Below are positions 8,101-16,162 of a stretch of 39,534 bases of DNA, piece after piece. Numbering within the stretch: the first letter of the stretch is position 1; each line of letters begins with the position of its first letter. This stretch comes from Clostridium sp. (lineage in GTDB: Bacteria; Bacillota; Clostridia; Lachnospirales; Lachnospiraceae): contig JAMPGS010000015.1 of the NCBI GenBank assembly GCA_023663815.1, positions 1 through 39,534 of the forward strand, given 5' to 3'. The notes beneath the pieces were generated by a model. That model did not search any database. It was given only the letters and a program-made list of their open reading frames with translations, and was not told the origin of the DNA. The position numbers and the translations under genes were made by a program.

Positions 8101-9797
8101 TGGTGGGTTCAAGGGGATCCGTGGGTTCCTCCCTTGTGGCCTTTATGGCGGGAATCACGGAAGTAAATTCCTTGAGCGCCCATTACCGGTGCCCTAATTG
8201 CTTTTACTGTGATTTTGATTCCCCGGAGGTGAAGGCCAGCGCGGGAAACGCCGGATGCGATTTGCCGGACAAGGTTTGCCCCGTGTGCGGAAAGCCCCTT
8301 GTAAAAGATGGCTTTGACATTCCCTTTGAGACGTTTTTAGGCTTTAAGGGGGACAAGGAGCCGGATATCGACTTGAATTTTTCCGGGGAATATCAAAGTA
8401 AGGCCCATAAATATACGGAGGTTATTTTTGGAGCCGGGCAGACCTACCGGGCGGGAACTATCGCCACGCTGGCGGATAAGACGGCCTACGGCTACGTAAA
8501 AAATTATTACGAGGAGCGGGGAAACAGAAAGCGGGTCTGCGAGATTAACCGCATTGTGGGGGGATGCACGGGAATTAGGAGAAGCACCGGCCAGCATCCC
8601 GGCGGAATCATTGTGCTGCCTATGGGAGAGAATATCAATTCCTTTACGCCGGTGCAACACCCGGCAAACGATATGACGACGGATATCGTGACGACGCACT
8701 TTGATTATCATTCTATCGACCACAATTTGTTAAAGCTCGACATTTTAGGGCATGACGATCCTACCATGATTCGTATGCTTCAGGACTTGACGGGAATTGA
8801 CCCCACGAAAATCCCCTTGGACGATCCGCAGGTAATGTCCCTTTTTCAAAATACGTCCGCCCTCGGCATCACGCCGGAGCAAATTGACGGCTGTCCTGTG
8901 GGCTCGCTGGGCGTGCCGGAGTTTGGGACGGAGTTTGTCATTCAAATGCTTTTGGACACCAAGCCTCAGTGCCTCTCGGATTTGATTCGCATTTCCGGGC
9001 TGGGCCATGGAACCGACGTGTGGCTGGGAAACGCCCAAACCCTGATTTTGGAGGGAAAGGCAACCATTTCCACGGCAATCTGCTGCCGCGACGACATTAT
9101 GATTTACCTGATTAATCAAGGGGTGGACAGCGCGCTATCCTTTACCATCATGGAGAGCGTTCGAAAGGGCAAGGGACTAAAGCCGGAGTGGGAAGCGGCC
9201 ATGAGGGAAAAGGACGTGCCGGAATGGTATATTTGGTCCTGCAAAAAAATCAAGTACATGTTCCCTAAGGCCCACGCGGCGGCTTACGTGATGATGGCGT
9301 GGAGGATTGCCTACTGTAAGATTAATTATCCCTTGGCTTATTACGCCGCTTATTTTTCCATAAGGGCCTCCGCTTTTTCCTATGAAATTATGTGTCAGGG
9401 GCAGAAGCACTTGGAAAGCGTGCTGGCGGATTACAAGCTACGGAGCGATACCCTCACCAAGAAGGAACAGGATACGGTGAAGGATATGAAAATTGTGCAG
9501 GAAATGTATGCGCGGGGCTTTGATTTTGTTCCCATAGATATTTTTAAGGCCCATTCCAGAAATTTCCAGATTGTGGGGAATAAGCTGATGCCGTCCTTAA
9601 ACAGCATCGACGGACTTGGAGAGAAGGCGGCGGACGCTATTGTGGAGGCGGCGAAGGACGGCCCGTTTCTCTCAAAGGACGATTTCCGCGATAGGACAAA
9701 GGCGTCAAAAACGATAGTTGATATGATGGCGGATTTGAATTTGCTGGGGGATTTGCCGGAATCCAACCAGATTAGCTTATTTGATTTTGTTTCATAA
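5118..9797 (+). CDS. polC: DNA polymerase III subunit alpha, Gram-positive PolC type
   Basis: The replicative polymerase with built-in 3'-5' proofreading. Length is 1559 residues against roughly 1430-1450 for typical PolC. In order: an N-terminal region, an OB-fold (VVIRGKIIHLDSRDI), a PHP domain beginning at LHCHTKMSDMDG (His432), a DnaQ-type exonuclease inserted at FDIETTG (Asp538), then the rest of PHP, a zinc site (CPNC at about 1025 and CPVC), the catalytic palm with PDIDLNFSG (about 1082), and a helix-hairpin-helix near GLGEKAADAI. The extra length is largely residues about 170-300, a hydrophilic linker ending in a basic repeat with GERRGFRG-like units. Start ATG 5118 follows GAGGGG. 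Function is certain; the linker is unusual. Confidence 0.97.
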   Translation: MAKQFFEVFPSLKLDKKVQDLFEQVQVEKVSATKRRDYVRVTVSSGYLIPKDTVFKVEGEIKKQFFSGCNVRVKLYEHFLLSEQYTPEKLMNIYKDSILMELREHSPVEYHLFKEAELAFSGGGELEITIEDTVLGRSKGAELARILEKIFNERCGFSIQCKMSYKEKVIEKDEAGEILFIPRMAAEVGKNAQGEIARNETVQDGIVQNKALQDTADSFAGIAGEKQSAEAAGGRMAGRVPESTGTGSISAFPGNGERKGLRGSKEENGERRGFRGDEGKGERRGFRRGETGKGEFKRALKRSDNPDVIYGRDFAEEAIPIEDIIGEMGEVVIRGKIIHLDSRDIRNEKKIVMFDVTDFTDTMTVKLFIHGEQYDELMKDIQRGAFIKLKGVPTIDRFDNELTIGSLVGIKKIPDFTVSRKDNSPRKRVELHCHTKMSDMDGVSEAKDIVKRAYSWGHPAIAITDHGVVQAFPDANHVWEDLWKAEKAKRKEAGEENPDKQDFFKIIYGMEAYLVDDLQEIVTGEKGQDFHTDFVVFDIETTGFSPVNNRIIEIGAVKVSGGKIVDRFSSFVNPDVPIPFEIVKLTGINDGMVSEAPFIEKVLPEFLEFCGDAVLVAHNANFDMGFIKENARRQNRSRLFTYVDTVAIARILLPHQGKHTLDAVAKTMGVSLENHHRAVDDAEATAEIFVKFIPMLQESGVNTLAELNAMGDSSPELVKRLPSYHAIILAENNIGRENLYTLVSESHLTYFSKRPRVPKSFLMKHREGLILGSACEAGELYRALLDGKPDSEIARIVNFYDYLEIQPVGNNEFMIASEKVSAINSREDIMDMNRKIVALGDEFGKPVVATCDVHFLDPEDEVYRRIIMAGKHFADADNQAPLYLRTTEEMLEEFAYLGSDKAEEVVITNTNKIADRIDVISPVRPDKCPPVIPDSDKTLKEICYKRAHELYGKDLPKIVEDRLEKELNSIITNGFAVMYIIAQKLVWKSMEDGYLVGSRGSVGSSLVAFMAGITEVNSLSAHYRCPNCFYCDFDSPEVKASAGNAGCDLPDKVCPVCGKPLVKDGFDIPFETFLGFKGDKEPDIDLNFSGEYQSKAHKYTEVIFGAGQTYRAGTIATLADKTAYGYVKNYYEERGNRKRVCEINRIVGGCTGIRRSTGQHPGGIIVLPMGENINSFTPVQHPANDMTTDIVTTHFDYHSIDHNLLKLDILGHDDPTMIRMLQDLTGIDPTKIPLDDPQVMSLFQNTSALGITPEQIDGCPVGSLGVPEFGTEFVIQMLLDTKPQCLSDLIRISGLGHGTDVWLGNAQTLILEGKATISTAICCRDDIMIYLINQGVDSALSFTIMESVRKGKGLKPEWEAAMREKDVPEWYIWSCKKIKYMFPKAHAAAYVMMAWRIAYCKINYPLAYYAAYFSIRASAFSYEIMCQGQKHLESVLADYKLRSDTLTKKEQDTVKDMKIVQEMYARGFDFVPIDIFKAHSRNFQIVGNKLMPSLNSIDGLGEKAADAIVEAAKDGPFLSKDDFRDRTKASKTIVDMMADLNLLGDLPESNQISLFDFVS

Positions 9798-9807
9798 AGG
9801 AGGTAAT

Positions 9808-10845
9808 ATGAGATATCCTGAATTTTTAAAAGAAAACGGCGTTATCGGGCTGGTAGCCCCGTCCTTTGGATGCGAGACGGAGCCTTACAGGACGGCCTTT
9901 GACAACGCCTTGAAAAAATGGCGGGCAATGGGCTACAAGCTGGATTTAGGCCCCAACTGCTATGCAGGCGAGGGAATCGGCATCAGCAATACGCCGGAAA
10001 AGTGCGGCAGGGAGCTGACGGAATATTATTTGAGCAGTCAAAACCAATGCTTGATTTCCTGCGGCGGCGGGGAATTGATGTGCGAAATTTTGGAGCACGT
10101 TGATTTTGAGGCGATTAAAAAAGCTGCCCCTAAGTGGTATATGGGCTACTCGGACAATACCAACATGACCTTTCTTTTGGCCACTTTGTGCGATACGGCG
10201 GCGGTTTACGGCCCCTGCGCGGCAGCCTTTGGAATGGAGCCGTGGCATCCTTCAGTAATGGACGCTATGGAGATTTTAAGGGGGGAAAAGCGCACGGTAA
10301 AAAGCTATGAAAAGTGGGAGAAGGAGGGAGTGGAGGACGCCCTTGCCCCTTATCAATGTACAGAGCCCCTTGCCCTTAAGGCGTGGCGGCCAAGCGGGGA
10401 AGAGATGGAGCAGGCGGAGCGCGTTGCAATGAAAGGTCGTCTCATCGGCGGCTGTATGGACTGTCTGACAACCCTCCTTGGAACGAAATTTGACAGGGTA
10501 AAAGAATTTACGGAAAAATACAAGGAGGACGGTTTTATTTGGTTTTTGGAAGCCTGCGACCTCAATGTATTTGGAATAAGACGCGCCATGTGGCAGATGG
10601 AGCAGGCGGGGTGGTTCCGGTATGTAAAAGGCTTTTTAATCGGACGTCCTCTCTGCAACGGGCAGGAAATGATGGGCCTTAATCAGTACGAGGCAGTATT
10701 GCCCACGGTGCGCAGGCACAAGGTTCCTGTGATTATGGACGCGGATTTAGGACATTTGCCGCCCATGATGCCCCTTGTAACCGGAAGCATGGCCGAAATT
10801 AAAATGGAAAATGGCAAGCTGGAAGCTGCGATGGAGTATAGATAA
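9808..10845 (+). CDS. S66-family LD-carboxypeptidase-like serine peptidase
   Basis: A 345-residue member of peptidase family S66, which includes murein tetrapeptide LD-carboxypeptidase (LdcA) and the microcin C7 self-immunity peptidase MccF. The catalytic set is visible: Ser115 in GYSDNT, Glu248 in LEACDLN and His316 in DLGHLPPM, with the N-terminal GLVAPSFG and the SCGGGELM strand. No signal peptide is present, consistent with a cytoplasmic enzyme in muropeptide recycling. The start at ATG 9808 has a perfect AGGAGG four bases upstream, 10 bases after the polC stop, so it is probably co-transcribed with polC. MccF-like proteins share this fold, so peptidoglycan recycling and antibiotic-peptide immunity cannot be separated from sequence alone. 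Confidence 0.88.
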   Translation: MRYPEFLKENGVIGLVAPSFGCETEPYRTAFDNALKKWRAMGYKLDLGPNCYAGEGIGISNTPEKCGRELTEYYLSSQNQCLISCGGGELMCEILEHVDFEAIKKAAPKWYMGYSDNTNMTFLLATLCDTAAVYGPCAAAFGMEPWHPSVMDAMEILRGEKRTVKSYEKWEKEGVEDALAPYQCTEPLALKAWRPSGEEMEQAERVAMKGRLIGGCMDCLTTLLGTKFDRVKEFTEKYKEDGFIWFLEACDLNVFGIRRAMWQMEQAGWFRYVKGFLIGRPLCNGQEMMGLNQYEAVLPTVRRHKVPVIMDADLGHLPPMMPLVTGSMAEIKMENGKLEAAMEYR

Positions 10846-10907
10846 GATTGCGGGGAAATTTTACAAAAAACCTAACGACTGATTGAAAACTGCGCGATGA
10901 ATGACAG

Positions 10908-10936
10908 TTGAAGTAGCATTTCATGTTCCTTATAAT
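10908..10936 (+). promoter_or_regulatory. Strong sigma-A-type promoter for the Spo0A-like gene
   Basis: TTGAAG at 10908-10913, a 17-bp spacer and a perfect TATAAT at 10931-10936. Transcription would start near 10943, leaving an untranslated leader of about 160 bases. Confidence 0.8.
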
Positions 10937-10960
10937 AGATTTGTAGCAATATTTGAGAGA

Positions 10961-11085
10961 AAAGCGCAGACGGCCATCTGCGAAACTAAAAACAGCGGAT
11001 GTGCGAAAGTGCGCAGAATAATTTGCGGACGCATAAGCGGCGGAAAATTGTTCGAGAAAGATGCACTGTGGAACGTCTGCGGAAC
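10961..11085 (+). promoter_or_regulatory. Leader with mutually exclusive pairings upstream of the Spo0A-like gene
   Basis: CGCAGA at 10965-10970 can pair locally with TCTGCG at 10977-10982 (six-base loop). Alternatively, CGCAGACG at 10965-10972 can pair with CGTCTGCG at 11074-11081, shortly before the ribosome binding site GGAGGG. The 14-base segment C[A/G]TCTGCG[A/G]AACTA occurs at both 10976 and 11074. It could be an attenuator-like leader or a decayed repeat. Confidence 0.4.
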
Positions 11086-11101
11086 TATTAATGGAGGGAA
11101 C

Positions 11102-11620
11102 ATGATGGAGCAGTTAAATTTATCAACGGTTAAGGACCCGGAAAATGTGTATAGGATTCTGGGAGAATTGATACATACGGACAGAGAATTTCAGATTATG
11201 ATTACGGTGCCGTCGGGAATCCGCCCGGCTTCCGAGGGAGAAAAGGAAGCGGAGAGTATCAGGAGGCCCGCGTACAATCTGGAAAGGGACGTGACGGACA
11301 TGATTCATGAGATAGGCGTTCCGGCCCATATCAAGGGATATCAGTATTTGAGAGAGGCAATCATGATGTCCGTGGAGGATCCCGATATGCTTGGCTCCAT
11401 CACAAAGGTGCTTTATCCCACAATTGCAAGGAAAAATCAGACAACCTCAAGCCGTGTGGAGCGCGCTATCAGACATGCCATCGAGGTGGCGTGGAACAGG
11501 GGAAGGATGGAAACCTTAGACGCAATGTTCGGCTATACCATCAACACGGGGAAGGGAAAGCCTACTAATTCGGAGTTTATTGCGCTGATTGCGGATAAAA
11601 TCCGGCTGCAGTACCGGTAA
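11102..11620 (+). CDS. Spo0A C-terminal (effector) domain protein lacking a receiver domain
   Basis: A 172-residue protein whose second half is the DNA-binding domain of Spo0A, the master regulator of sporulation. It has [17 protein letters not shown], then [10 protein letters not shown], the recognition helix [18 protein letters not shown] and the ending [17 protein letters not shown]. Full Spo0A is about 260 residues with an N-terminal phospho-receiver; here the first 60 residues ([19 protein letters not shown]...) do not look like a CheY fold and lack its acidic pocket. It would therefore bind 0A-box-like DNA without phosphorelay control, or compete with true Spo0A. ATG 11102 or 11105 is the start (GGAGGG 3 or 6 bases before). 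An own promoter and terminator make it monocistronic. The role is inferred. Confidence 0.88.
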   Translation: MMEQLNLSTVKDPENVYRILGELIHTDREFQIMITVPSGIRPASEGEKEAESIRRPAYNLERDVTDMIHEIGVPAHIKGYQYLREAIMMSVEDPDMLGSITKVLYPTIARKNQTTSSRVERAIRHAIEVAWNRGRMETLDAMFGYTINTGKGKPTNSEFIALIADKIRLQYR

Positions 11621-11639
11621 AAGAAAACTTGATAATAAG

Positions 11640-11687
11640 TGGCCCGCGGAAAAAACAGCAAATATTTTTTAGCGGGCCATAATTTTA
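11640..11687 (+). terminator. Terminator-like hairpin after the Spo0A-like gene
   Basis: TGGCCCGC (11640-11647) pairs with GCGGGCCA (11672-11679), with an A/T-rich interior that can add pairs (AAAAAA with TTTTTT), followed by TAATTTT. Confidence 0.6.
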
Positions 11688-11702
11688 CAAATTTTTCTTT
11701 TA

Positions 11703-11726
11703 TTGGACGAAGGGATGTTGTATAAT
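11703..11726 (+). promoter_or_regulatory. Possible glgA promoter (-10 only)
   Basis: A perfect TATAAT lies at 11721-11726, 35 bases before the glgA start. The -35 is unclear: TTGGAC at 11703 is only 12 bp away, so this is a weak call. Confidence 0.35.
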
Positions 11727-11760
11727 ATGTATAGTATATATTAATGTTGGAGGGTTAGTG

Positions 11761-13206
11761 ATGAAAAATATTCTTTTTGTCGCATCAGAGGGTATGCCGT
11801 TTATCAAGACGGGAGGTTTGGCCGACGTGGTTGGTTCGCTTCCGAAATGCATTGACAGCAAATATTACGATGTGAGAGTGATTCTTCCCAAGTATACCTG
11901 CATGTCCCAGGAAATGAAGGATAAAATGAACTATGTAACTCATTTTTATATGGATTTCCATTGGAAAAATGAATACGTGGGTATTTTGGAAGCCGAGGTG
12001 GACGGAATAAAGTATTATTTCATTGACAATGAAATGTTCTTTAACGGCTTTAAGCCCTACGGCGACAACGCGCTTTTTGAGATTGAAAAATTTGCGTTCT
12101 TTTCAAAGGCGGCGTTATCCATATTGCCGGTGATTGATTTTAGGCCGGATTTAATCCATTGCCACGACTGGCAGACGGGCCTTATTCCGGTTTATTTGAA
12201 GGAGCGCTTCCAAGGAAATGAGTTTTTCCGCGGAATCAAATCGGTTATGACCATTCACAACCTGAAATTTCAGGGCAAGTGGAGCGTAAAGGAAGTGCAG
12301 GATATTACAGGGCTTCCCGACTATTATTTTACGCCCGACAAGCTGGAGCTCTATAAGGACGCCAATCTGTTAAAGGGCGGCTTGGTGTACGCGGACGCGA
12401 TTACGACGGTCAGCGACACCTATGCGGAGGAAATTAAGACGCCTTTTTACGGCGAGCAGTTAGACGGCCTGATGCGCGCTAGAAGCAATTCCCTGCGCGG
12501 AATCGTGAACGGCGTCGATTACACGGATTTCAGCCCGGAGACGGATAAATACATCGAGCGTCAGTACAATGCGGTGAACTTCCGCAAGGAAAAAATCAAA
12601 AACAAACGCGCCCTTCAGGCGGAACTTGGACTTGAGCAGGACGATAAGGCTTTTATGATTGGGGTTGTCTCAAGACTGACGGATCAAAAGGGCTTTGATT
12701 TGATTGACTGTATTATGGACGAGCTGTGTCAGGATTACGTTCAGATTGTGGTGTTAGGAACCGGGGAAGAACGTTATGAAAATATGTTCCGCCATTTTGA
12801 CTGGAAGTATCATAATAAGGTCTCCGCGAATATATACTATTCAGAGGCTTTATCTCACAAGATTTATGCGGCAAGCGACGCGTTTCTTATGCCTTCCCTG
12901 TTCGAGCCCTGCGGCCTCAGCCAGTTGATGAGCCTGCGTTACGGGACGGTTCCCATTGTCAGGGAGACGGGCGGCCTTAAGGATACGGTGGAGCCTTACA
13001 ACGAGTATGAAAATACGGGAACAGGATTTTCCTTTGTAAATTATAACGCCCATGAAATGCTGGCGACCGTCCGCTATGCGGAGCGCATTTACTTTGACAA
13101 GAAGCGCGAGTGGAACAAGATTATCGACAGGGCCATGGCGGCTGATTTCTCATGGAATGTTTCAGCGGCGAAATATCAGGAGATGTACGACTGGCTGATT
13201 GGGTAG
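11761..13206 (+). CDS. glgA: Glycogen synthase (ADP-glucose:glucan transferase, GT5)
   Basis: Transfers glucose from ADP-glucose to the non-reducing end of alpha-1,4-glucan in the cytoplasm. The 481-residue length fits GlgA. The N-terminal KTGGLADVVG loop binds ADP-glucose (about residues 18-27); LIHCHDWQTGLIP and MTIHNLKFQG are typical GT5 segments. The C-terminal half has VVSRLTDQKGFDL and the catalytic FEPCGLSQL motif. Start ATG 11761 has GGAGGG six bases upstream. It stands alone, without glgC, glgD, glgB or glgP nearby, so the rest of the pathway must be elsewhere. Its neighbours, a Spo0A-like regulator upstream and a flippase downstream, suggest a link to carbon storage around sporulation, but that is inference. 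Confidence 0.96.
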   Translation: MKNILFVASEGMPFIKTGGLADVVGSLPKCIDSKYYDVRVILPKYTCMSQEMKDKMNYVTHFYMDFHWKNEYVGILEAEVDGIKYYFIDNEMFFNGFKPYGDNALFEIEKFAFFSKAALSILPVIDFRPDLIHCHDWQTGLIPVYLKERFQGNEFFRGIKSVMTIHNLKFQGKWSVKEVQDITGLPDYYFTPDKLELYKDANLLKGGLVYADAITTVSDTYAEEIKTPFYGEQLDGLMRARSNSLRGIVNGVDYTDFSPETDKYIERQYNAVNFRKEKIKNKRALQAELGLEQDDKAFMIGVVSRLTDQKGFDLIDCIMDELCQDYVQIVVLGTGEERYENMFRHFDWKYHNKVSANIYYSEALSHKIYAASDAFLMPSLFEPCGLSQLMSLRYGTVPIVRETGGLKDTVEPYNEYENTGTGFSFVNYNAHEMLATVRYAERIYFDKKREWNKIIDRAMAADFSWNVSAAKYQEMYDWLIG

Positions 13207-13228
13207 ATTCGTTTGGAGCGTAGCAGCA

Positions 13229-15130
13229 ATGCCGAACAGCAAAAAGAAGGACAGCTTTATATTGCAGGCGGGGATTCTGGCTTCGGCTGGAATCATCGTC
13301 CGCATTATCGGGCTTTTGTACAATGCGCCGCTGGTTGCCATCATCGGCGACGAGGGTAACGGATATTACAACAGTGCGTATTATGCGTACAGCATTGTCC
13401 TGCTGATATCCTCCTACAGTATTCCCTCCGCGGTTTCCAAGGTGATTGCGCAGAAGCTTGCCACAAGAGAATATCGTAATGCACACAGGATTTTCTGCTG
13501 TGCATTTATTTATGTGCTGGTAGTCGGTGGTATTGCCAGCTTATTTGTGTTTTTTGGAGCCGGCCTTTTGGTGAACATGGAAAGCGCGGTTTTTCCCTTA
13601 AAGGTGCTTGCGCCGACGATTTTTTTCAGCGGCATTTTGGGGGTGCTTAGGGGATATTTTCAAGCCCATAAAACCATGGCCCAGACCTCGGTTTCGCAGA
13701 TTATCGAGCAGATTGTCAACGCCGGGGTGAGCATCGGCATGGCCTATGTGATGGTAGGCCTTGCGCCTGCAGGCGACGCCACGGCCCGCGCTTCCTACGG
13801 GGCGGCAGGCGGGACCATTGGGACGGGCGCGGGAGTGCTGGCCGGGCTTTTGTTTATGGCGGGGATTTATGCCCTGAACAGAAAAACCATCCGCCGGAAA
13901 ATCGAGAAGGACACCACCCCTGAGGATGAGCCCTACGGGGAAATTTTTAAGATGATTTTGCTGGTGGTGACGCCTTTTATCTTGAGTACCGGCATTTACA
14001 ATATCAATAACTTTCTGGACAACACCATTTACCAGCGGGTTATGATGGATTACCGGAAGCTTGAGGAAGCGGCGGTTGCAATGGACTTAAGCATGGTGGC
14101 GAAGGGAACCAAAATTTCCAATATTCCCATTGCCTTTGCGTCGGCTATGTCGGCGGCGTTAATCCCCGGAATTTCCAGCGATTTTGCCAGAAAGCAGCTT
14201 TCCGGCGTGAAAGACAAGGTGGCAAAATCCGTCAAGGTCACTATGATGATTTCCATTCCCTGTGCGGCGGGCATTGGGGTTTTGGCAAAGCCCATTATGA
14301 CGGTGATTTTCCATCAGCCAGAGTCCCTAGAAATGTCCTCCCTGCTGCTTTCCTGCGTGGCGGTAAGCATTATTTTTTACGGGCTGTCAACGCTCACGCA
14401 GGCGATTTTGCAGTCCATTGGAAAAATGAAAACGCCGATTATCAACGCCACGGCGGCGGTGCTGCTTCACGCGGCGGCAATGATAGGCTCCATGCTGTAT
14501 CTGGACGTAAAATACAGCCTCTACTGTTACGTGTTTTCAACGGTGCTGTATTCCTTTATTTTGTGCGTGCTGAATCAGGCGGCGGTACACCGCTATTTAA
14601 AATACAATCAGGAGGTAGTTAAGACCTTCCTGCTGCCGGTTGTTTCCTCAGTGATTATGGGGGCGGCCGCCTTTGGCGTTTATCAGGGGCTTTATTCCCT
14701 GTGCGGGATAAACATTGTTTCTCTGGCGGCGGCGGTGCTTGTGGGAGTGGTTGTCTATTTTGTGCTGATGATACGCTGGAGGGCGGTCTCCGAGGAGGAG
14801 CTTTTGGGGATGCCGAAGGGCTACATGCTGATTGGCATGGCAAGGAAGCTTGGAATCGTGAAACAGCAGGGAAAAAAGACGAAAAAACGTAAAAAGAAGA
14901 AAAAATCTGCAAAAAAAGCTGCAAAATCCACGAAAAAATCTTCCAAACCGACAGCGAAAGCAACTGCAAAATCGGCTGCGAAAGACGCTTCCAAATCAGA
15001 TGTGAAAGCAGCCTCAAAAACAGATGCGGAAGTTTCTTCCAATCCAGCGGAAAAGCAGGAGGATTCAAAGAAAAAAGAGGTCTTGGAGAAAAAGCTGGAA
15101 TTGGACGAGGATTACTGGCTGGACGAATAA
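13229..15130 (+). CDS. SpoVB/Wzx-like polysaccharide (lipid-linked precursor) flippase with Lys/Ala-rich tail
   Basis: An integral membrane protein of the MOP exporter superfamily (Polysacc_synt family), with about 14 hydrophobic helices in residues 10-530, starting FILQAGILASAGIIVRIIGLLYNAPL. Relatives include SpoVB, implicated in spore cortex synthesis, and the lipid II flippases Amj/MurJ by superfamily. The C-terminal extension (about residues 548-633) is cytoplasmic-looking and extremely rich in K, A and S (KKRKKKKKSAKKAAK), then turns acidic (LELDEDYWLDE). It resembles histone H1 tails and could bind nucleic acid or acidic lipid. Start ATG 13229 is preceded by GGAG; an earlier TTG at 13199 would overlap glgA. 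It begins 22 bases after glgA and is likely co-transcribed. Confidence 0.88.
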   Translation: MPNSKKKDSFILQAGILASAGIIVRIIGLLYNAPLVAIIGDEGNGYYNSAYYAYSIVLLISSYSIPSAVSKVIAQKLATREYRNAHRIFCCAFIYVLVVGGIASLFVFFGAGLLVNMESAVFPLKVLAPTIFFSGILGVLRGYFQAHKTMAQTSVSQIIEQIVNAGVSIGMAYVMVGLAPAGDATARASYGAAGGTIGTGAGVLAGLLFMAGIYALNRKTIRRKIEKDTTPEDEPYGEIFKMILLVVTPFILSTGIYNINNFLDNTIYQRVMMDYRKLEEAAVAMDLSMVAKGTKISNIPIAFASAMSAALIPGISSDFARKQLSGVKDKVAKSVKVTMMISIPCAAGIGVLAKPIMTVIFHQPESLEMSSLLLSCVAVSIIFYGLSTLTQAILQSIGKMKTPIINATAAVLLHAAAMIGSMLYLDVKYSLYCYVFSTVLYSFILCVLNQAAVHRYLKYNQEVVKTFLLPVVSSVIMGAAAFGVYQGLYSLCGINIVSLAAAVLVGVVVYFVLMIRWRAVSEEELLGMPKGYMLIGMARKLGIVKQQGKKTKKRKKKKKSAKKAAKSTKKSSKPTAKATAKSAAKDASKSDVKAASKTDAEVSSNPAEKQEDSKKKEVLEKKLELDEDYWLDE

Positions 15131-15216
15131 ATTGAACAAAAGTATTTGAATAAAAAAGCGCCTTCTGGAAATAATAGCATTGTCGAATATGACAAAATTT
15201 TCAGGAGGTATTTTTT

Positions 15217-15402
15217 ATGTCAAATTTATCAGAGCTTGATTTACAGAACCTGCGCCACCTGATTGGCGGTTACGATGTGTCCCATTGCAAAATGAAAGAG
15301 TATGCGTCCTCCGCATCGGATGCACAGGTAAAGCAGTTTTTTGAAAAAGGCGCAAAGTCCGCTATGGACAACAAGACCCAGTTAATGAAGTTTTTGCAGT
15401 AG
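15217..15402 (+). CDS. Small CotF-like / spore-associated hypothetical protein (61 aa)
   Basis: A 61-residue protein with a perfect AGGAGG eight bases before ATG 15217. It is mostly helical and contains LRHLIGGYDVSHCKMKEYASSASD and then KQFFEKGAKSAMDNK. The pattern of a short helical bundle with repeated small residues resembles the CotF-like coat proteins of Clostridia and the larger protein encoded at 15623. Two invariant-looking residues, His and Cys in SHCKMK, are worth noting. No membrane segment or signal peptide is seen. Gene position after the SpoVB-like flippase fits a sporulation role, but this is inference from context and weak similarity. Confidence 0.65.
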   Translation: MSNLSELDLQNLRHLIGGYDVSHCKMKEYASSASDAQVKQFFEKGAKSAMDNKTQLMKFLQ

Positions 15403-15440
15403 GAGAAGCCGCCGCGCTGAAGATTATATAAGATAAAAGC

Positions 15441-15512
15441 TTGATATGCTGATATATCTTGATATGCTGGTATATCTTGATATGCTGATATATTTAAGTA
15501 TGTTGATATATT
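15441..15512 (+). repeat. Tandem repeat, 18-bp units x4
   Basis: Four units of consensus TTGATATGCTGATATATC at 15441, 15459, 15477 and 15495, the last one diverged. They lie in the gap between the two small coat-like genes. The units are AT-rich and could act as a curved or protein-binding tract; no spacers are present. Confidence 0.85.
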
Positions 15513-15622
15513 GCAGATGTCACAGTGTCTTATATATTATGCGGCTGCCTTACGGAGCTTGCGTCCGCGCCGCGCCCGCAGGCTTTGTATAAACAGAAAG
15601 CGGCGCAGAAATGAGGAAGAAA

Positions 15623-15883
15623 ATGCAGATGAATGAAAAGACAATGGTAGCGGATACCCTTACGGGTATTAACGGAGAATTGGTGCGCTTTGGGGAAATG
15701 ATTGCGCAGACGGAAAATAAGGAGTTAAAGCAGACCTTAAAGCAGTTCCGAAACGCCTGCGAGCAGTCTCAGGAGGAGCTGTACAATATCGCAAGGGAAA
15801 AGTCCTACTATGTGCCTGCCGCAAAGGCAACTCAGGAGGAAGTGGACCATGTGAAGGATTTGTTTACCAGCAGCGTGCTGTAA
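15623..15883 (+). CDS. CotF-like spore coat family protein (86 aa)
   Basis: An 86-residue helical protein: NEKTMVADTLTGINGELVRF, then QTENKELKQTLKQFRNACEQ and SQEELYNIAREKSYYVPAAKA. Paired helices with a YYVPA-type turn are typical of the spore coat CotF/DUF3231-like ferritin-fold group in Clostridia; I base this on pattern memory, not a search. GAGGAAG lies four bases before ATG 15623; an earlier in-frame ATG at 15611 would overlap that site and is less likely. It ends before a strong terminator, so it closes the local unit. A coat or germination-related structural role is inferred. Confidence 0.72.
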   Translation: MQMNEKTMVADTLTGINGELVRFGEMIAQTENKELKQTLKQFRNACEQSQEELYNIAREKSYYVPAAKATQEEVDHVKDLFTSSVL

Positions 15884-15932
15884 GCATACCGCCGGGAGTT
15901 CTAAAAGGCAAAAAGCTTATAAAGCTTTATAA

Positions 15933-15965
15933 AAAACGGTTCAGCTTCCGGCTGGCCGTTTTTTT
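15933..15965 (+). terminator. Rho-independent terminator after the coat-like gene
   Basis: ACGGTTCAGC pairs with GCTGGCCGT around a TTCCG loop, followed by seven T. Confidence 0.8.
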
Positions 15966-16092
15966 AACTGCGGCGGACTGCATTAAAGCGCGTGGAAGCA
16001 GCGTCTGAACAGAAAAAAACTTGATGTATTTTTAGATTTTGGGTACGATTTTATCATCTTTTAAGAATTCTAAAGAAATTATTAAAAATGTG

Positions 16093-16122
16093 TTGAAGAA
16101 ATGATTATCTTAGTGATATAAT
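16093..16122 (+). promoter_or_regulatory. Promoter for the unknown gene and cstA
   Basis: TTGAAG at 16093-16098, an 18-bp spacer and a perfect TATAAT at 16117-16122. The upstream 100 bases are AT-rich. Confidence 0.7.
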
Positions 16123-16162
16123 TGCTTAATATTGCCGGAGTGTGAAAGGGTTTTGTATTTTT

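Noticed and set aside
10901-11101. N-terminal extension of the Spo0A-like protein from 10901
   Set aside because: It would include the promoter -10 region itself, and GGAGGG sits right before ATG 11102/11105.
13199-13228. Upstream TTG start for the flippase
   Set aside because: It overlaps glgA and lacks a ribosome binding site; ATG 13229 fits the family start better.
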